Position numbers and translations under genes: made by a program
The notes under the pieces: generated by a model
Databases searched by the model: none
The model's input: only the letters and a program-made list of their open reading frames with translations
Told to the model about the DNA's origin: nothing
NCBI GenBank assembly: GCA_946539855.1
Contig: CAMNHV010000060.1
Location: 1-9,303 of the forward strand
DNA length: 9,303 nt
Direction of reading: 5' to 3'
Source of the DNA: CAG-791 sp002449595
GTDB lineage: Bacteria; Bacillota; Clostridia; Lachnospirales; Lachnospiraceae
Part shown: piece by piece, positions 1 through 6,509 of the stretch
How the letters are laid out: each line of letters begins with the position of its first letter
Numbering within the stretch: position 1 is the first letter of the stretch

Positions 1-5
1 ACAGG

Positions 6-34
6 GGAAAGAGACCACAACATGTGGTATTTCC
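6..34. repeat. Imperfect palindrome upstream of the degV promoter
   Basis: ACCACA (14-19) and TGTGGT (23-28) form a perfect 6-bp inverted repeat around a 3-base centre. It is flanked by GGAAA (6-10) and TTTCC (30-34), which can pair as an outer stem across a small internal loop. It sits just upstream of the proposed -35 at 38. It could be a regulator's operator or the tail hairpin of an upstream gene's terminator. Only three T residues follow the inner stem and no upstream gene is visible, so neither role can be fixed. Confidence 0.4.
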
Positions 35-37
35 GGC

Positions 38-66
38 GTGTCATAGCGGAAAGTTTGTGATACAAT
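38..66 (+). promoter_or_regulatory. Predicted sigma-A promoter with extended -10 for the degV-parE-parC operon
   Basis: The -10 hexamer is TACAAT (61-66), five of six matches to TATAAT. It is preceded by TGA at 58-60, giving the extended TGn element. Seventeen bases upstream is GTGTCA (38-43), four of six matches to TTGACA. Transcription would start near 72-75, leaving a leader of roughly 75 bases before the ATG at 149. The call rests on motif and spacing only. Confidence 0.6.
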
Positions 67-84
67 ACATCTGTTCGATTGTGA

Positions 85-113
85 CTGCCCGGCGCCGGAA
101 GGAGCCGGGACAG
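85..113 (+). promoter_or_regulatory. GC-rich stem-loop in the degV leader
   Basis: CTGCCCGGC (85-93) pairs with GCCGGG (104-109) plus CAG (111-113). This makes a 9-bp stem with one bulged A (110) and a 10-base loop. A competing fold exists because CCGGCGCCGG (89-98) is itself a palindrome. The T-rich stretch at 120-135 is interrupted by A and G, so this is not a standard intrinsic terminator. An mRNA-stabilising hairpin or an attenuator is possible; the function is inference. Confidence 0.4.
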
Positions 114-148
114 CCGCGATTATTTATGTTTATTTCGGAGGATGCAAA

Positions 149-1060
149 ATGCCAAGAACAGCGGTGGTGACAGACAGCAACAGCGGTATTACCCAGGCTG
201 AGGCGAAGAAAATGGGGATCGACGTGATCCCGATGCCTTTCATGATCGGATCGAAGACGTACTACGAGGACATCAACCTCACGAGGGAGAAGTTCTTCCG
301 CAGGCTCGCGAAGGGCGACCAGGTCGTGACGAGCCAGCCGATCCCGACGGAAGTCCTCAAGGTCTGGGACAGGCTGCTGAAGGATTATGACGACCTCGTC
401 TACATCCCGATGAGCAGCGGACTCTCGGGCTCCTGCCAGAGCGCGATGATGCTCTCGAGCGACTACAACGGGCGCGTGCAGGTGGTCAACAACCAGCGCA
501 TCTCCGTGACGCAGAGAAGAAGCGTCATGGACGCGATGGAACTGGCCGAGTACAGCCTGAACGCGAAGGAGATCCGGAAGGTCCTCGAGGAAGTGAAGTT
601 CGACTCGAGCATCTATATCATGCTGAACACGCTGCAGTACTTGAAGCGCGGCGGGCGCATCACACCCGCGGCCGCGGCGATCGGCTCGCTCCTGCACATC
701 AAGCCCGTGCTGCAGATCAAGGGAGAAAAGCTCGACGCGTTCTCCAAAGCCCGCACGGAAGCGCAGGGCAAGAACATCATGCTGCAGGCGATGAAGAAGG
801 ACATCGACAGCCTCTACGGCGGAACCGAGGAGGAGACCTGCTGGCTCTACATCGTCGACGGGCAGTATCCGGAAGAGGCGGAGATCTTCGCGCAGGAAGC
901 GGCGCAGATGTTCCCCAACTTCAACATCATCCGCGACAACCTCTCGCTCAGCGTGTGCTGCCACATCGGCCCCGAGGCCCTCGCCGTGGCGTGCTCGAAG
1001 AAGCTGGACATCCCGGCGATCGCGGAGAAGGTCATCATGTCCAGGGAAACAGATAAATAA
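149..1060 (+). CDS. DegV/FakB-like fatty-acid-binding protein
   Basis: This 303-residue protein has the full length usual for the DegV family. Members bind a long-chain fatty acid; FakB-type members present it to the kinase FakA, which phosphorylates it for phospholipid synthesis. Visible signatures are VVTDSNSGI at residues 6-14, TSQP at 61-64, the SSGLSGS ligand-binding loop at 89-95 and LKRGGRI at 165-171. There is no signal peptide, so it should be cytoplasmic. The ATG follows GGAGG (137-141) with a 7-base spacer. It is the first gene after a predicted promoter, and parE begins 9 bases after its stop, so it is probably co-transcribed with the topoisomerase genes. No fakA gene is in the window, so a role as a true FakA partner is unproven. 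Lipid specificity cannot be read from the sequence. The family call is firm. Confidence 0.93.
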   Translation: MPRTAVVTDSNSGITQAEAKKMGIDVIPMPFMIGSKTYYEDINLTREKFFRRLAKGDQVVTSQPIPTEVLKVWDRLLKDYDDLVYIPMSSGLSGSCQSAMMLSSDYNGRVQVVNNQRISVTQRRSVMDAMELAEYSLNAKEIRKVLEEVKFDSSIYIMLNTLQYLKRGGRITPAAAAIGSLLHIKPVLQIKGEKLDAFSKARTEAQGKNIMLQAMKKDIDSLYGGTEEETCWLYIVDGQYPEEAEIFAQEAAQMFPNFNIIRDNLSLSVCCHIGPEALAVACSKKLDIPAIAEKVIMSRETDK

Positions 1061-1069
1061 AGGAAAAAC

Positions 1070-2995
1070 ATGGCAGCAACGAACAGCAATTACGGCGCCG
1101 GCAATATCAAGATCCTCGAGGGACTGGAGGCAGTCCGCACGAGGCCCGGCATGTACATCGGCAGCGTCTCGACAAGAGGCCTGAACCATCTCGTCTATGA
1201 GATCGTCGACAACTCCGTCGACGAGCACCTCGCGGGATTCTGCGACACCATCCGCGTCACGCTCGAGGCGAACGGCTCGTGCACGGTCGAGGACAACGGC
1301 CGCGGCATTCCGGTGGACATGCATGAGACCGGCGTGAGCGCGGAGCGCGTCGTCTTAACGACCCTCCACGCCGGCGGCAAATTCGACAACGACGCATACA
1401 AGACGAGCGGCGGCCTGCACGGCGTCGGCTCCTCGGTCGTCAACGCGCTCTCGAAGCACATGACGGTCCAGATCCGCCAGGGCGGCTTCCTCTACGAGGA
1501 CAGATACGAGCAGGGCGTGCCGGTCCAGCCTCTGGAAAAGGGCCTGCTCCCCGTGATCGGCACGGCGCGCGGGACCGGGACGAAGATCAACTTCCTCCCG
1601 GACGACGAGATCTTCGAGAAGACCCGCTTCAAGGAAGAGGACATCAAGAGCCGCCTGCACGAGACGGCCTACCTGAACCCGCAGCTCACGATCATCTATG
1701 AGGATAAGCGCGAGGGGACGCAGGAGAAGCTGACGTTCCACGAGCCGGACGGCATCATCGGCTTCGTGCGGGAACTCAACAAGAACAACGAGGCGCTGAC
1801 CGACGTCATCTATTACAGCGGTGAAGTCGACGGTATCCAGGTCAGCGTGGCGTTTCAGTATATCAATGAATTCCATGAGGAAGTCATGGGATTCTGCAAC
1901 AACATCTACAACGCCGAGGGCGGCACGCACCTGACCGGGTTCAAGACGATGTTCACTCAGGTCATCAACTCCTACGCGCGCCAGCTCGGCACGCTCAAGG
2001 AGAAGGACGTCAACTTCACCGGCGCGGATGTCCGCAACGGCATGACGGCCGTCGTCTCGATCAAGCACCCGGACCCGCGGTTCGAGGGACAGACCAAGAC
2101 CAAGCTGGACAACCAGGACGCCGCGAAGGCGGTCAGCCAGGTCACCGGCGACGAGATCGTCATGTACTTCGACCGGAACCTGGATGCGCTGAGGACGGTC
2201 ATCGAGTGCGCGGAGAAATCCGCGAAGATCCGCAAGAGCGAGCAGCGGGCGAAGACGAACCTTCTCACGAAGCAGAAGTATTCCTTTGACTCGAACGGGA
2301 AACTTGCGAACTGCGAATCCAGGGATCCGTCTAAGTGCGAGATCTTCATCGTCGAGGGCGACTCCGCCGGCGGAAGCGCGAAGACCGCGCGGAACCGGCA
2401 GTACCAGGCGATCCTTCCGATCCGCGGCAAGATCCTCAACGTGGAGAAGGCCAGCATCGACAAGGTGCTCGCGAACGCGGAGATCAAGTCGATGATCAAC
2501 GCCTTCGGCTGCGGCTTCTCCGAGGGCTTCGGCAACGACTTCGACATCACGAAGCTCCGCTACGACAAGATCATCATCATGGCGGATGCCGACGTCGACG
2601 GCGCGCATATCTCGACGCTGCTGCTCACGCTTTTCTACCGGTTCATGCCGGACCTCATCACCGAGGGGCACGTCTACGTCGCGATGCCGCCGCTGTACAA
2701 GGTGATCCCGAAGCGGGGCGAAGAGGAGTACCTCTACGACGACTACGCGCTCGCCCGCTACCGCAGGACGCACAAGGGCGCGTTCACGCTGCAGCGCTAC
2801 AAGGGTCTGGGCGAGATGGATCCCCAGCAGCTCTGGGAGACGACGCTGGATCCGGAGAGAAGGTACTTGAAGCTCGTCCAGATCGAGGACGTCCGCATGG
2901 CATCCGGCATGACAGAGCTCCTCATGGGATCGGACGTGGCCCCGCGAAGAAGCTTTATCCACCAGCACGCGACGGACGCGGAGATCGACGCGTGA
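1070..2995 (+). CDS. parE: DNA topoisomerase IV subunit B (type IIA ATPase subunit)
   Basis: This is the 641-residue ATPase subunit of a type IIA topoisomerase, which decatenates and relaxes DNA together with the A subunit encoded next. The GHKL ATPase domain fills about residues 1-220: RPGMYIGS (25-32), EIVDNSVDE (44-52, with the catalytic Glu and Mg-binding Asn), VEDNGRGIP (73-81) and the GGLHGVGSS ATP lid (114-122). A transducer domain follows, with QTKTKL (341-346) supplying the ATP-sensing Lys. The TOPRIM domain shows EGDSAGG (429-435) and the metal-binding acids of ADADVDGAH (505-513). The C-terminal contact segment has QRYKGLGEMD (575-584). An AAGGA (1060-1064) overlaps the degV stop and lies 5 bases before the ATG. 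The gene ends in tandem TGA-TAA stops. GyrB and ParE are similar. ParE is preferred because clostridial gyrB normally sits near dnaA-recF and the partner here looks like ParC. Confidence 0.88.
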   Translation: MAATNSNYGAGNIKILEGLEAVRTRPGMYIGSVSTRGLNHLVYEIVDNSVDEHLAGFCDTIRVTLEANGSCTVEDNGRGIPVDMHETGVSAERVVLTTLHAGGKFDNDAYKTSGGLHGVGSSVVNALSKHMTVQIRQGGFLYEDRYEQGVPVQPLEKGLLPVIGTARGTGTKINFLPDDEIFEKTRFKEEDIKSRLHETAYLNPQLTIIYEDKREGTQEKLTFHEPDGIIGFVRELNKNNEALTDVIYYSGEVDGIQVSVAFQYINEFHEEVMGFCNNIYNAEGGTHLTGFKTMFTQVINSYARQLGTLKEKDVNFTGADVRNGMTAVVSIKHPDPRFEGQTKTKLDNQDAAKAVSQVTGDEIVMYFDRNLDALRTVIECAEKSAKIRKSEQRAKTNLLTKQKYSFDSNGKLANCESRDPSKCEIFIVEGDSAGGSAKTARNRQYQAILPIRGKILNVEKASIDKVLANAEIKSMINAFGCGFSEGFGNDFDITKLRYDKIIIMADADVDGAHISTLLLTLFYRFMPDLITEGHVYVAMPPLYKVIPKRGEEEYLYDDYALARYRRTHKGAFTLQRYKGLGEMDPQQLWETTLDPERRYLKLVQIEDVRMASGMTELLMGSDVAPRRSFIHQHATDAEIDA

Positions 2996-2998
2996 TAA

Positions 2999-3014
2999 TC
3001 CGCCGCAAGGCGGA
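2999..3014 (+). other. GNRA-loop hairpin between parE and parC
   Basis: TCCGCC (2999-3004) and GGCGGA (3009-3014) form a perfect 6-bp stem capped by a GCAA tetraloop, starting 4 bases after the parE stop. No T-tract follows, so it is unlikely to terminate transcription. It may stabilise the mRNA or mark a processing point; this is inference. Confidence 0.5.
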
Positions 3015-3038
3015 CGAATGGCACAATAAACCGATGAA

Positions 3039-3045
3039 GAGGTGA
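3039..3045 (+). promoter_or_regulatory. Shine-Dalgarno sequence deciding the parC start
   Basis: GAGGTGA (3039-3045) is a full 7-base match to the 16S anti-Shine-Dalgarno complement. It lies 8 bases before GTG at 3054. The longest open frame would start at GTG 3042, inside this site and with no ribosome binding site of its own. The downstream GTG is therefore the better start. Confidence 0.75.
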
Positions 3046-3053
3046 CAACCCCA

Positions 3054-5291
3054 GTGCAAGAACAGATCATAAAAACCGAGTACTCCGAGCTGATGCAGAA
3101 GTCGTTCGTCGACTACGCGATGAGCGTCATCGTCGCGCGCGCCCTCCCGGACTTCCGGGACGGGCTTAAGCCGGTCCAGAGAAGGACCCTGTACGACATG
3201 AGCGTCCTCGGCATCACCGCGGACAAACCGTACCGCAAGAGCGCCCGCATCGTCGGCGATACGATGGGTAAATTCCACCCGCACGGCGACTCCTCGATCT
3301 ACGACTGCCTCGTCGTCATGGCGCAGGACTTCAAGAAGGAAGTCCCGCTGGTCGACGGCCACGGCAACTTCGGCAACATCGAGGGCGACGGCGCCGCTGC
3401 GATGCGTTACACGGAGGCGCGGCTCGCGAAGATCACGGAGGAGGCCTTCCTCGCGGACCTGGACAAGGACGTCGTCGACTTCGGGCCGAACTTCGACGAG
3501 ACGGAGAAGGAGCCGCTCGTGCTGCCGGTCCGCATTCCGCATTTCCTGATCAACGGGTCGGAGGGCATCGCGGTCGGCATGGCGACGAGCACGCCGCCGC
3601 ACAACCTGGGAGAAGTCATCGACGCCGAGATCGCGTATCTGGAGAACCCGGAGATCACGACGGCGGAACTTATGAAATATGTGATCGGGCCCGACTTCCC
3701 GACGGGCGGCATCGTCGTCAACCAGGACGACCTGCCGGAGATCTACGAGACGGGCACCGGCAAGCTGAAGATCCGCGGCAAGGTCGAGGTGGAGAAGGGC
3801 AGGAACGGCCACAAAAACCTCGTCATCACCGAGATCCCTTACACGATGATCGGCGCCGGCATGGGCAAGTTCCTCGCGGACGTCGCGCAGCTCGCGGAGT
3901 CGCGGCTCACGCAGGACATCGTCGACATCACGAACCAGTCCTCGAAGGAGGGGATCCGGATCGTGATCGAACTGCGCAAGGACGCGGACGTCGCGAACTT
4001 CGAGAACCTGCTTTACAAGAAGACAAGGCTTGAGGACACGTTCGGCGTCAATATGCTCGGCATCCTGAACGGAAGGCCGGAGACGCTGGGCCTCAAGGAC
4101 ATCCTGAAGACGAGCGTCGACTTCCAGTTCGAGACGGCGCGCCGCAAGTACACGACGCTGCTGCAGAAGGAACTCGAGAAGCGGGAGATCCAGGAGGGCC
4201 TCATCAAGGCCTGCAACGTGATCGACCTCATCATCGAGATCCTGCGCGGATCCAAGGACCGGCAGCAGGTCAAGAAGTGCCTCGTCGAGGGCGAGACGCT
4301 GGGGATCCGCTTCAAGTCCAGGGAATCCGAGATCATGGCGCAGCAGCTCATGTTTACGGAAAAACAGGCGGATGCTATCCTTGACATGAGACTGTACCGC
4401 CTCATCGGCCTGGAGCTCGACGCGCTGCTCAAGGAACACGAGCAGACCGTGGCGAACATCTACCGCTACGAGGACATCCTGGAACAGCGGGAATCCATGA
4501 CCGCGGTGATCCGCCAGGACCTCATCTCGTTTAAAAAGAAATTCGCCGTGCCGCGCAAGACGCTGATCGCGCAGGCACAGGAGGCGCAGTTCGTCGTGAA
4601 GGCGCCGGAGGACAAGGACGTCCTGTTCGTGATGGACCGCTTCGGCTACGCGAAGACACTGGACATGGCCTCGCTCGACAGGAACCGGGAAGTGATCGAG
4701 ACGGAATACCGCTTCTTCTTCTCCTGCAGGACCTCCGGAAAGGTGTGCCTGTTCACGGACACGGGGCAGCTCCACATGATCCGCGTACAGGACCTGCCGG
4801 CAGGCAAGCTCAGGGACAAGGGCATCCCGGTTGACAATATCAGCAATTTCGACTCCTCCAAGGAGCGCATCATCCTCGCCGCGAGCCAGTCCGCGCTGAA
4901 CCTGTACCGGCTGCTGTTCGTGACGGAGGAGGGCATGGCCAAGGTCGTGGACGGCGGAGAGTTTGACGTCACAAGGCGCACCGTCGCGGCGACGAAGCTC
5001 GCGGACGGCGACGCGGTCGCCTCGGTGCTCGTCGTGTCGGGGCAGACGGACGTCGTGCTTCGCTCTTCCTCGGGCTACTTCCTGAAATTCCCGCTCGAGG
5101 ACGTCCCCGCCATGAAGAAGACGGCGGTCGGCGTGCACGGGATGAAGCTCGCGAAGGGAGACCGCGTCGCGCAGGCGTGGCTCGTGAACCACACGGACCA
5201 GACACTGGTCACGTGGCAGGATAAGACCATCGATACGCTGCAGCTTCGCACCGCGCAGCGGGGCGGCAAGGGCAGCAAGCCTAAGAATTAA
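3054..5291 (+). CDS. parC: DNA topoisomerase IV subunit A (DNA breakage-rejoining subunit)
   Basis: This subunit cleaves and religates DNA through a catalytic tyrosine and acts with ParE. Starting at GTG 3054 it has 745 residues. The winged-helix cleavage domain has YAMSVIVARALPD (residues 21-33), GLKPVQRR (37-44), GKFHPHGDSSIYD (72-84) and the active-site tyrosine in MRYTEARL (Tyr119). Numbered from this start, the quinolone-pocket residues fall at Ser80 and Asp84, the same positions as Ser80/Glu84 in E. coli ParC, and look drug-sensitive. A tower and coiled-coil gate follow to about residue 490, then a C-terminal beta-propeller-type domain of roughly 240 residues. The protein ends in AQRGGKGSKPKN, a lysine-rich tail with a degenerate GyrA-box-like core. 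The start is supported by a strong Shine-Dalgarno; the alternative GTG at 3042 adds four residues. There is no terminator before rsmD, 27 bases on. ParC versus GyrA cannot be fully settled without the rest of the genome. Confidence 0.87.
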   Translation: MQEQIIKTEYSELMQKSFVDYAMSVIVARALPDFRDGLKPVQRRTLYDMSVLGITADKPYRKSARIVGDTMGKFHPHGDSSIYDCLVVMAQDFKKEVPLVDGHGNFGNIEGDGAAAMRYTEARLAKITEEAFLADLDKDVVDFGPNFDETEKEPLVLPVRIPHFLINGSEGIAVGMATSTPPHNLGEVIDAEIAYLENPEITTAELMKYVIGPDFPTGGIVVNQDDLPEIYETGTGKLKIRGKVEVEKGRNGHKNLVITEIPYTMIGAGMGKFLADVAQLAESRLTQDIVDITNQSSKEGIRIVIELRKDADVANFENLLYKKTRLEDTFGVNMLGILNGRPETLGLKDILKTSVDFQFETARRKYTTLLQKELEKREIQEGLIKACNVIDLIIEILRGSKDRQQVKKCLVEGETLGIRFKSRESEIMAQQLMFTEKQADAILDMRLYRLIGLELDALLKEHEQTVANIYRYEDILEQRESMTAVIRQDLISFKKKFAVPRKTLIAQAQEAQFVVKAPEDKDVLFVMDRFGYAKTLDMASLDRNREVIETEYRFFFSCRTSGKVCLFTDTGQLHMIRVQDLPAGKLRDKGIPVDNISNFDSSKERIILAASQSALNLYRLLFVTEEGMAKVVDGGEFDVTRRTVAATKLADGDAVASVLVVSGQTDVVLRSSSGYFLKFPLEDVPAMKKTAVGVHGMKLAKGDRVAQAWLVNHTDQTLVTWQDKTIDTLQLRTAQRGGKGSKPKN

Positions 5292-5318
5292 CAGACCGGC
5301 TTTGAAAGGAAGACCACT

Positions 5319-5879
5319 ATGAGAGTGATCGCGGGAACGGCGAGAAGACTGCCGCTCATTACGCCGGACGGGGAGCACACCCGTCCCACCCAGGACAGGA
5401 TCAAGGAGACCCTGTTCAACATGATACAGACGGAAGTGCCGGGAGCGGTCTTCGCGGACCTGTGCGCCGGCGGCGGAGGCATCGGGATCGAGGCGATCTC
5501 CCGAGGCGCGCTGCGCAGCTACTTCGTCGAGAACGATAAGAACGCGCTGAAGTGCCTGCAGGAGAACCTGCACAAGACGAAGTTCGAGGACCAGGCCATT
5601 GTGCTCAAGCAGGACGTTCTGTCCGCGCTCCGCCACATCCACGAGAAGCAGCTCGACATCATTTACGTCGACCCGCCGTACCAGGGCGGCCTCTCGCAGC
5701 GGATCCTGGAGAACCTGGCCGACTGTTCGTTCGTGACGGAGAACACGCTGATCATCGTGGAGACGTCACTGGATACGGATTTCTCTTTTGTCGAAGACAT
5801 CGGCATGAAGATCACAAGGGAGAAAAACTATAAATCGCAGCGCCACCTGTTCATCCGGAGAGAGGAAGAGCAGAGCTGA
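5319..5879 (+). CDS. rsmD: 16S rRNA (guanine966-N2)-methyltransferase
   Basis: RsmD transfers a methyl group from S-adenosylmethionine to N2 of G966 (E. coli numbering) in 16S rRNA during small-subunit assembly. At 186 residues it has the usual length. MRVIAGTARR at the N-terminus and TRPTQDRIKETLFN (21-34) are family signatures. The SAM-binding loop is ADLCAGGGGIGIEAISRGA (46-64), where family members more often read DLFAGSGALGLEALSRGA. The acidic end of strand 2 is VENDKNA (70-76). The catalytic DPPY motif is at 118-121. The ATG follows AAAGGAAG (5305-5312) by 6 bases. coaD starts 13 bases after the stop, the usual rsmD-coaD pairing of Firmicutes. The Cys and Gly substitutions in the SAM loop are conservative and should not abolish binding. 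Confidence 0.93.
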   Translation: MRVIAGTARRLPLITPDGEHTRPTQDRIKETLFNMIQTEVPGAVFADLCAGGGGIGIEAISRGALRSYFVENDKNALKCLQENLHKTKFEDQAIVLKQDVLSALRHIHEKQLDIIYVDPPYQGGLSQRILENLADCSFVTENTLIIVETSLDTDFSFVEDIGMKITREKNYKSQRHLFIRREEEQS

Positions 5880-5892
5880 AGGGAGAGATGCC

Positions 5893-6384
5893 ATGAAATC
5901 AGCAGTCTATCCGGGAAGCTTCGACCCGGTCACCAACGGCCACATCGACATCATTCGCCGCGCCGCGGAGATGTATGACGAACTGACGATCTGCGTCATG
6001 GAGAACCGCGCGAAGAAGTCGCTGTTCACCGTGGAGGAGCGGATCCACATGCTGGAGCTCGTGACGAAGGACATCCCGAACGTCCGGGTCGACAGCTACT
6101 ACGGCCTGCTCATCGATTATGCGAAAAGCATCGGCGCGCACATCTCGATCCGCGGCCTCCGGGCGGTCACGGACTTCGAGTACGAGCTGCAGATCGCGCA
6201 GACGAACCGCCTGCTCTCGCACGGGGAGCTGGACACGATGTTCATGATCACGAGCCTCGAGTACGCGTACCTGAGCTCGTCGGGCGTGAAGGAGATCGCC
6301 TCCTTCGGCGGGGACATCTCGCCCTGCGTTCCTCCCGTCATCGAGAAGCTGGTGAAGGAAAAGTATCCGGATCAATATAAATAG
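5893..6384 (+). CDS. coaD: Phosphopantetheine adenylyltransferase
   Basis: CoaD catalyses the penultimate step of coenzyme A synthesis: 4'-phosphopantetheine plus ATP gives dephospho-CoA plus pyrophosphate. At 163 residues it matches the family. Nucleotidyltransferase motifs are clear: YPGSFDPVTNGH (6-17) with the (T/H)xGH-type TNGH, the basic KKSLFTVEER segment (41-50), RGLRAVTDFEYE (87-98) contacting substrate, and the YLSSSGVKEIA nucleotide-binding loop (126-136). It is a cytosolic enzyme, normally a hexamer. GGGAGAG (5881-5887) lies 5 bases before the ATG. It is the second gene of the rsmD-coaD pair, and no promoter is evident in the 13-base gap. A short hairpin begins on the last base of its TAG stop. 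Confidence 0.96.
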   Translation: MKSAVYPGSFDPVTNGHIDIIRRAAEMYDELTICVMENRAKKSLFTVEERIHMLELVTKDIPNVRVDSYYGLLIDYAKSIGAHISIRGLRAVTDFEYELQIAQTNRLLSHGELDTMFMITSLEYAYLSSSGVKEIASFGGDISPCVPPVIEKLVKEKYPDQYK

Positions 6385-6403
6385 TGCGAAAGCACATTGT
6401 TTT
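6384..6403 (+). terminator. Weak terminator-like hairpin after coaD
   Basis: GTGC (6384-6387) and GCAC (6392-6395) form a 4-bp stem with a GAAA tetraloop, followed by ATTGTTTT. The stem is short and the T-run imperfect, so it may stop transcription poorly or not at all. Its place right at the end of coaD and before a likely promoter region makes it worth listing. Confidence 0.3.
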
Positions 6404-6407
6404 GATG

Positions 6408-6463
6408 TATACTGTCTTTGTGTGAGACAGCGAAAAACTGTCCTTAAAGTAAGACAATATAGT
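6408..6463 (+). promoter_or_regulatory. Probable promoter and structured leader of the coiled-coil gene
   Basis: This AT-richer stretch holds two -10-like hexamers, TATACT (6408-6413) and TATAGT (6458-6463), but neither has a good -35 at the proper distance. Between them CTGTCT (6412-6417) and AGACAG (6425-6430) form a perfect 6-bp inverted repeat with a 7-base loop. CTGTC recurs at 6438-6442, where CTTA (6443-6446) and TAAG (6450-6453) allow a second imperfect hairpin. The repeated CTGTC/GACAG units could be regulator sites or RNA structure. Some promoter is expected here because the longest gap in this half of the window lies between coaD and this gene; the exact promoter is uncertain. Confidence 0.35.
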
Positions 6464-6509
6464 GCTCCGGGGTGCGGACCTAAAGCCGGTGCCGCGGAGA
6501 GGAATGAGG

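Noticed and set aside
1801..1890. AT-richer patch with different codon choice inside parE
   Set aside because: The protein is continuous and conserved through it. The patch is short and similar minor fluctuations occur in parC, so there is no basis for transfer.
2335..3045. Plus-strand open frame of 236 codons overlapping parE
   Set aside because: It is a frame-shifted shadow of the TOPRIM region, with an Arg-rich composition. parE is intact in its own frame, so there is no frameshift.
3270..3310. Quinolone-resistance change in ParC
   Set aside because: The pocket reads HPHGDSSIYD with Ser and an acidic residue at the key positions, which is the usual sensitive form.
2955..5642. Very long open frame on the minus strand (895 codons), with others at 41-1324, 1355-3070 and 7533-9014
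   Set aside because: They lie opposite clearly conserved genes in GC-rich DNA, where G/C-biased third positions suppress antisense stops. Their translations are Arg/Leu/Asp/Val-rich with no recognisable domains.
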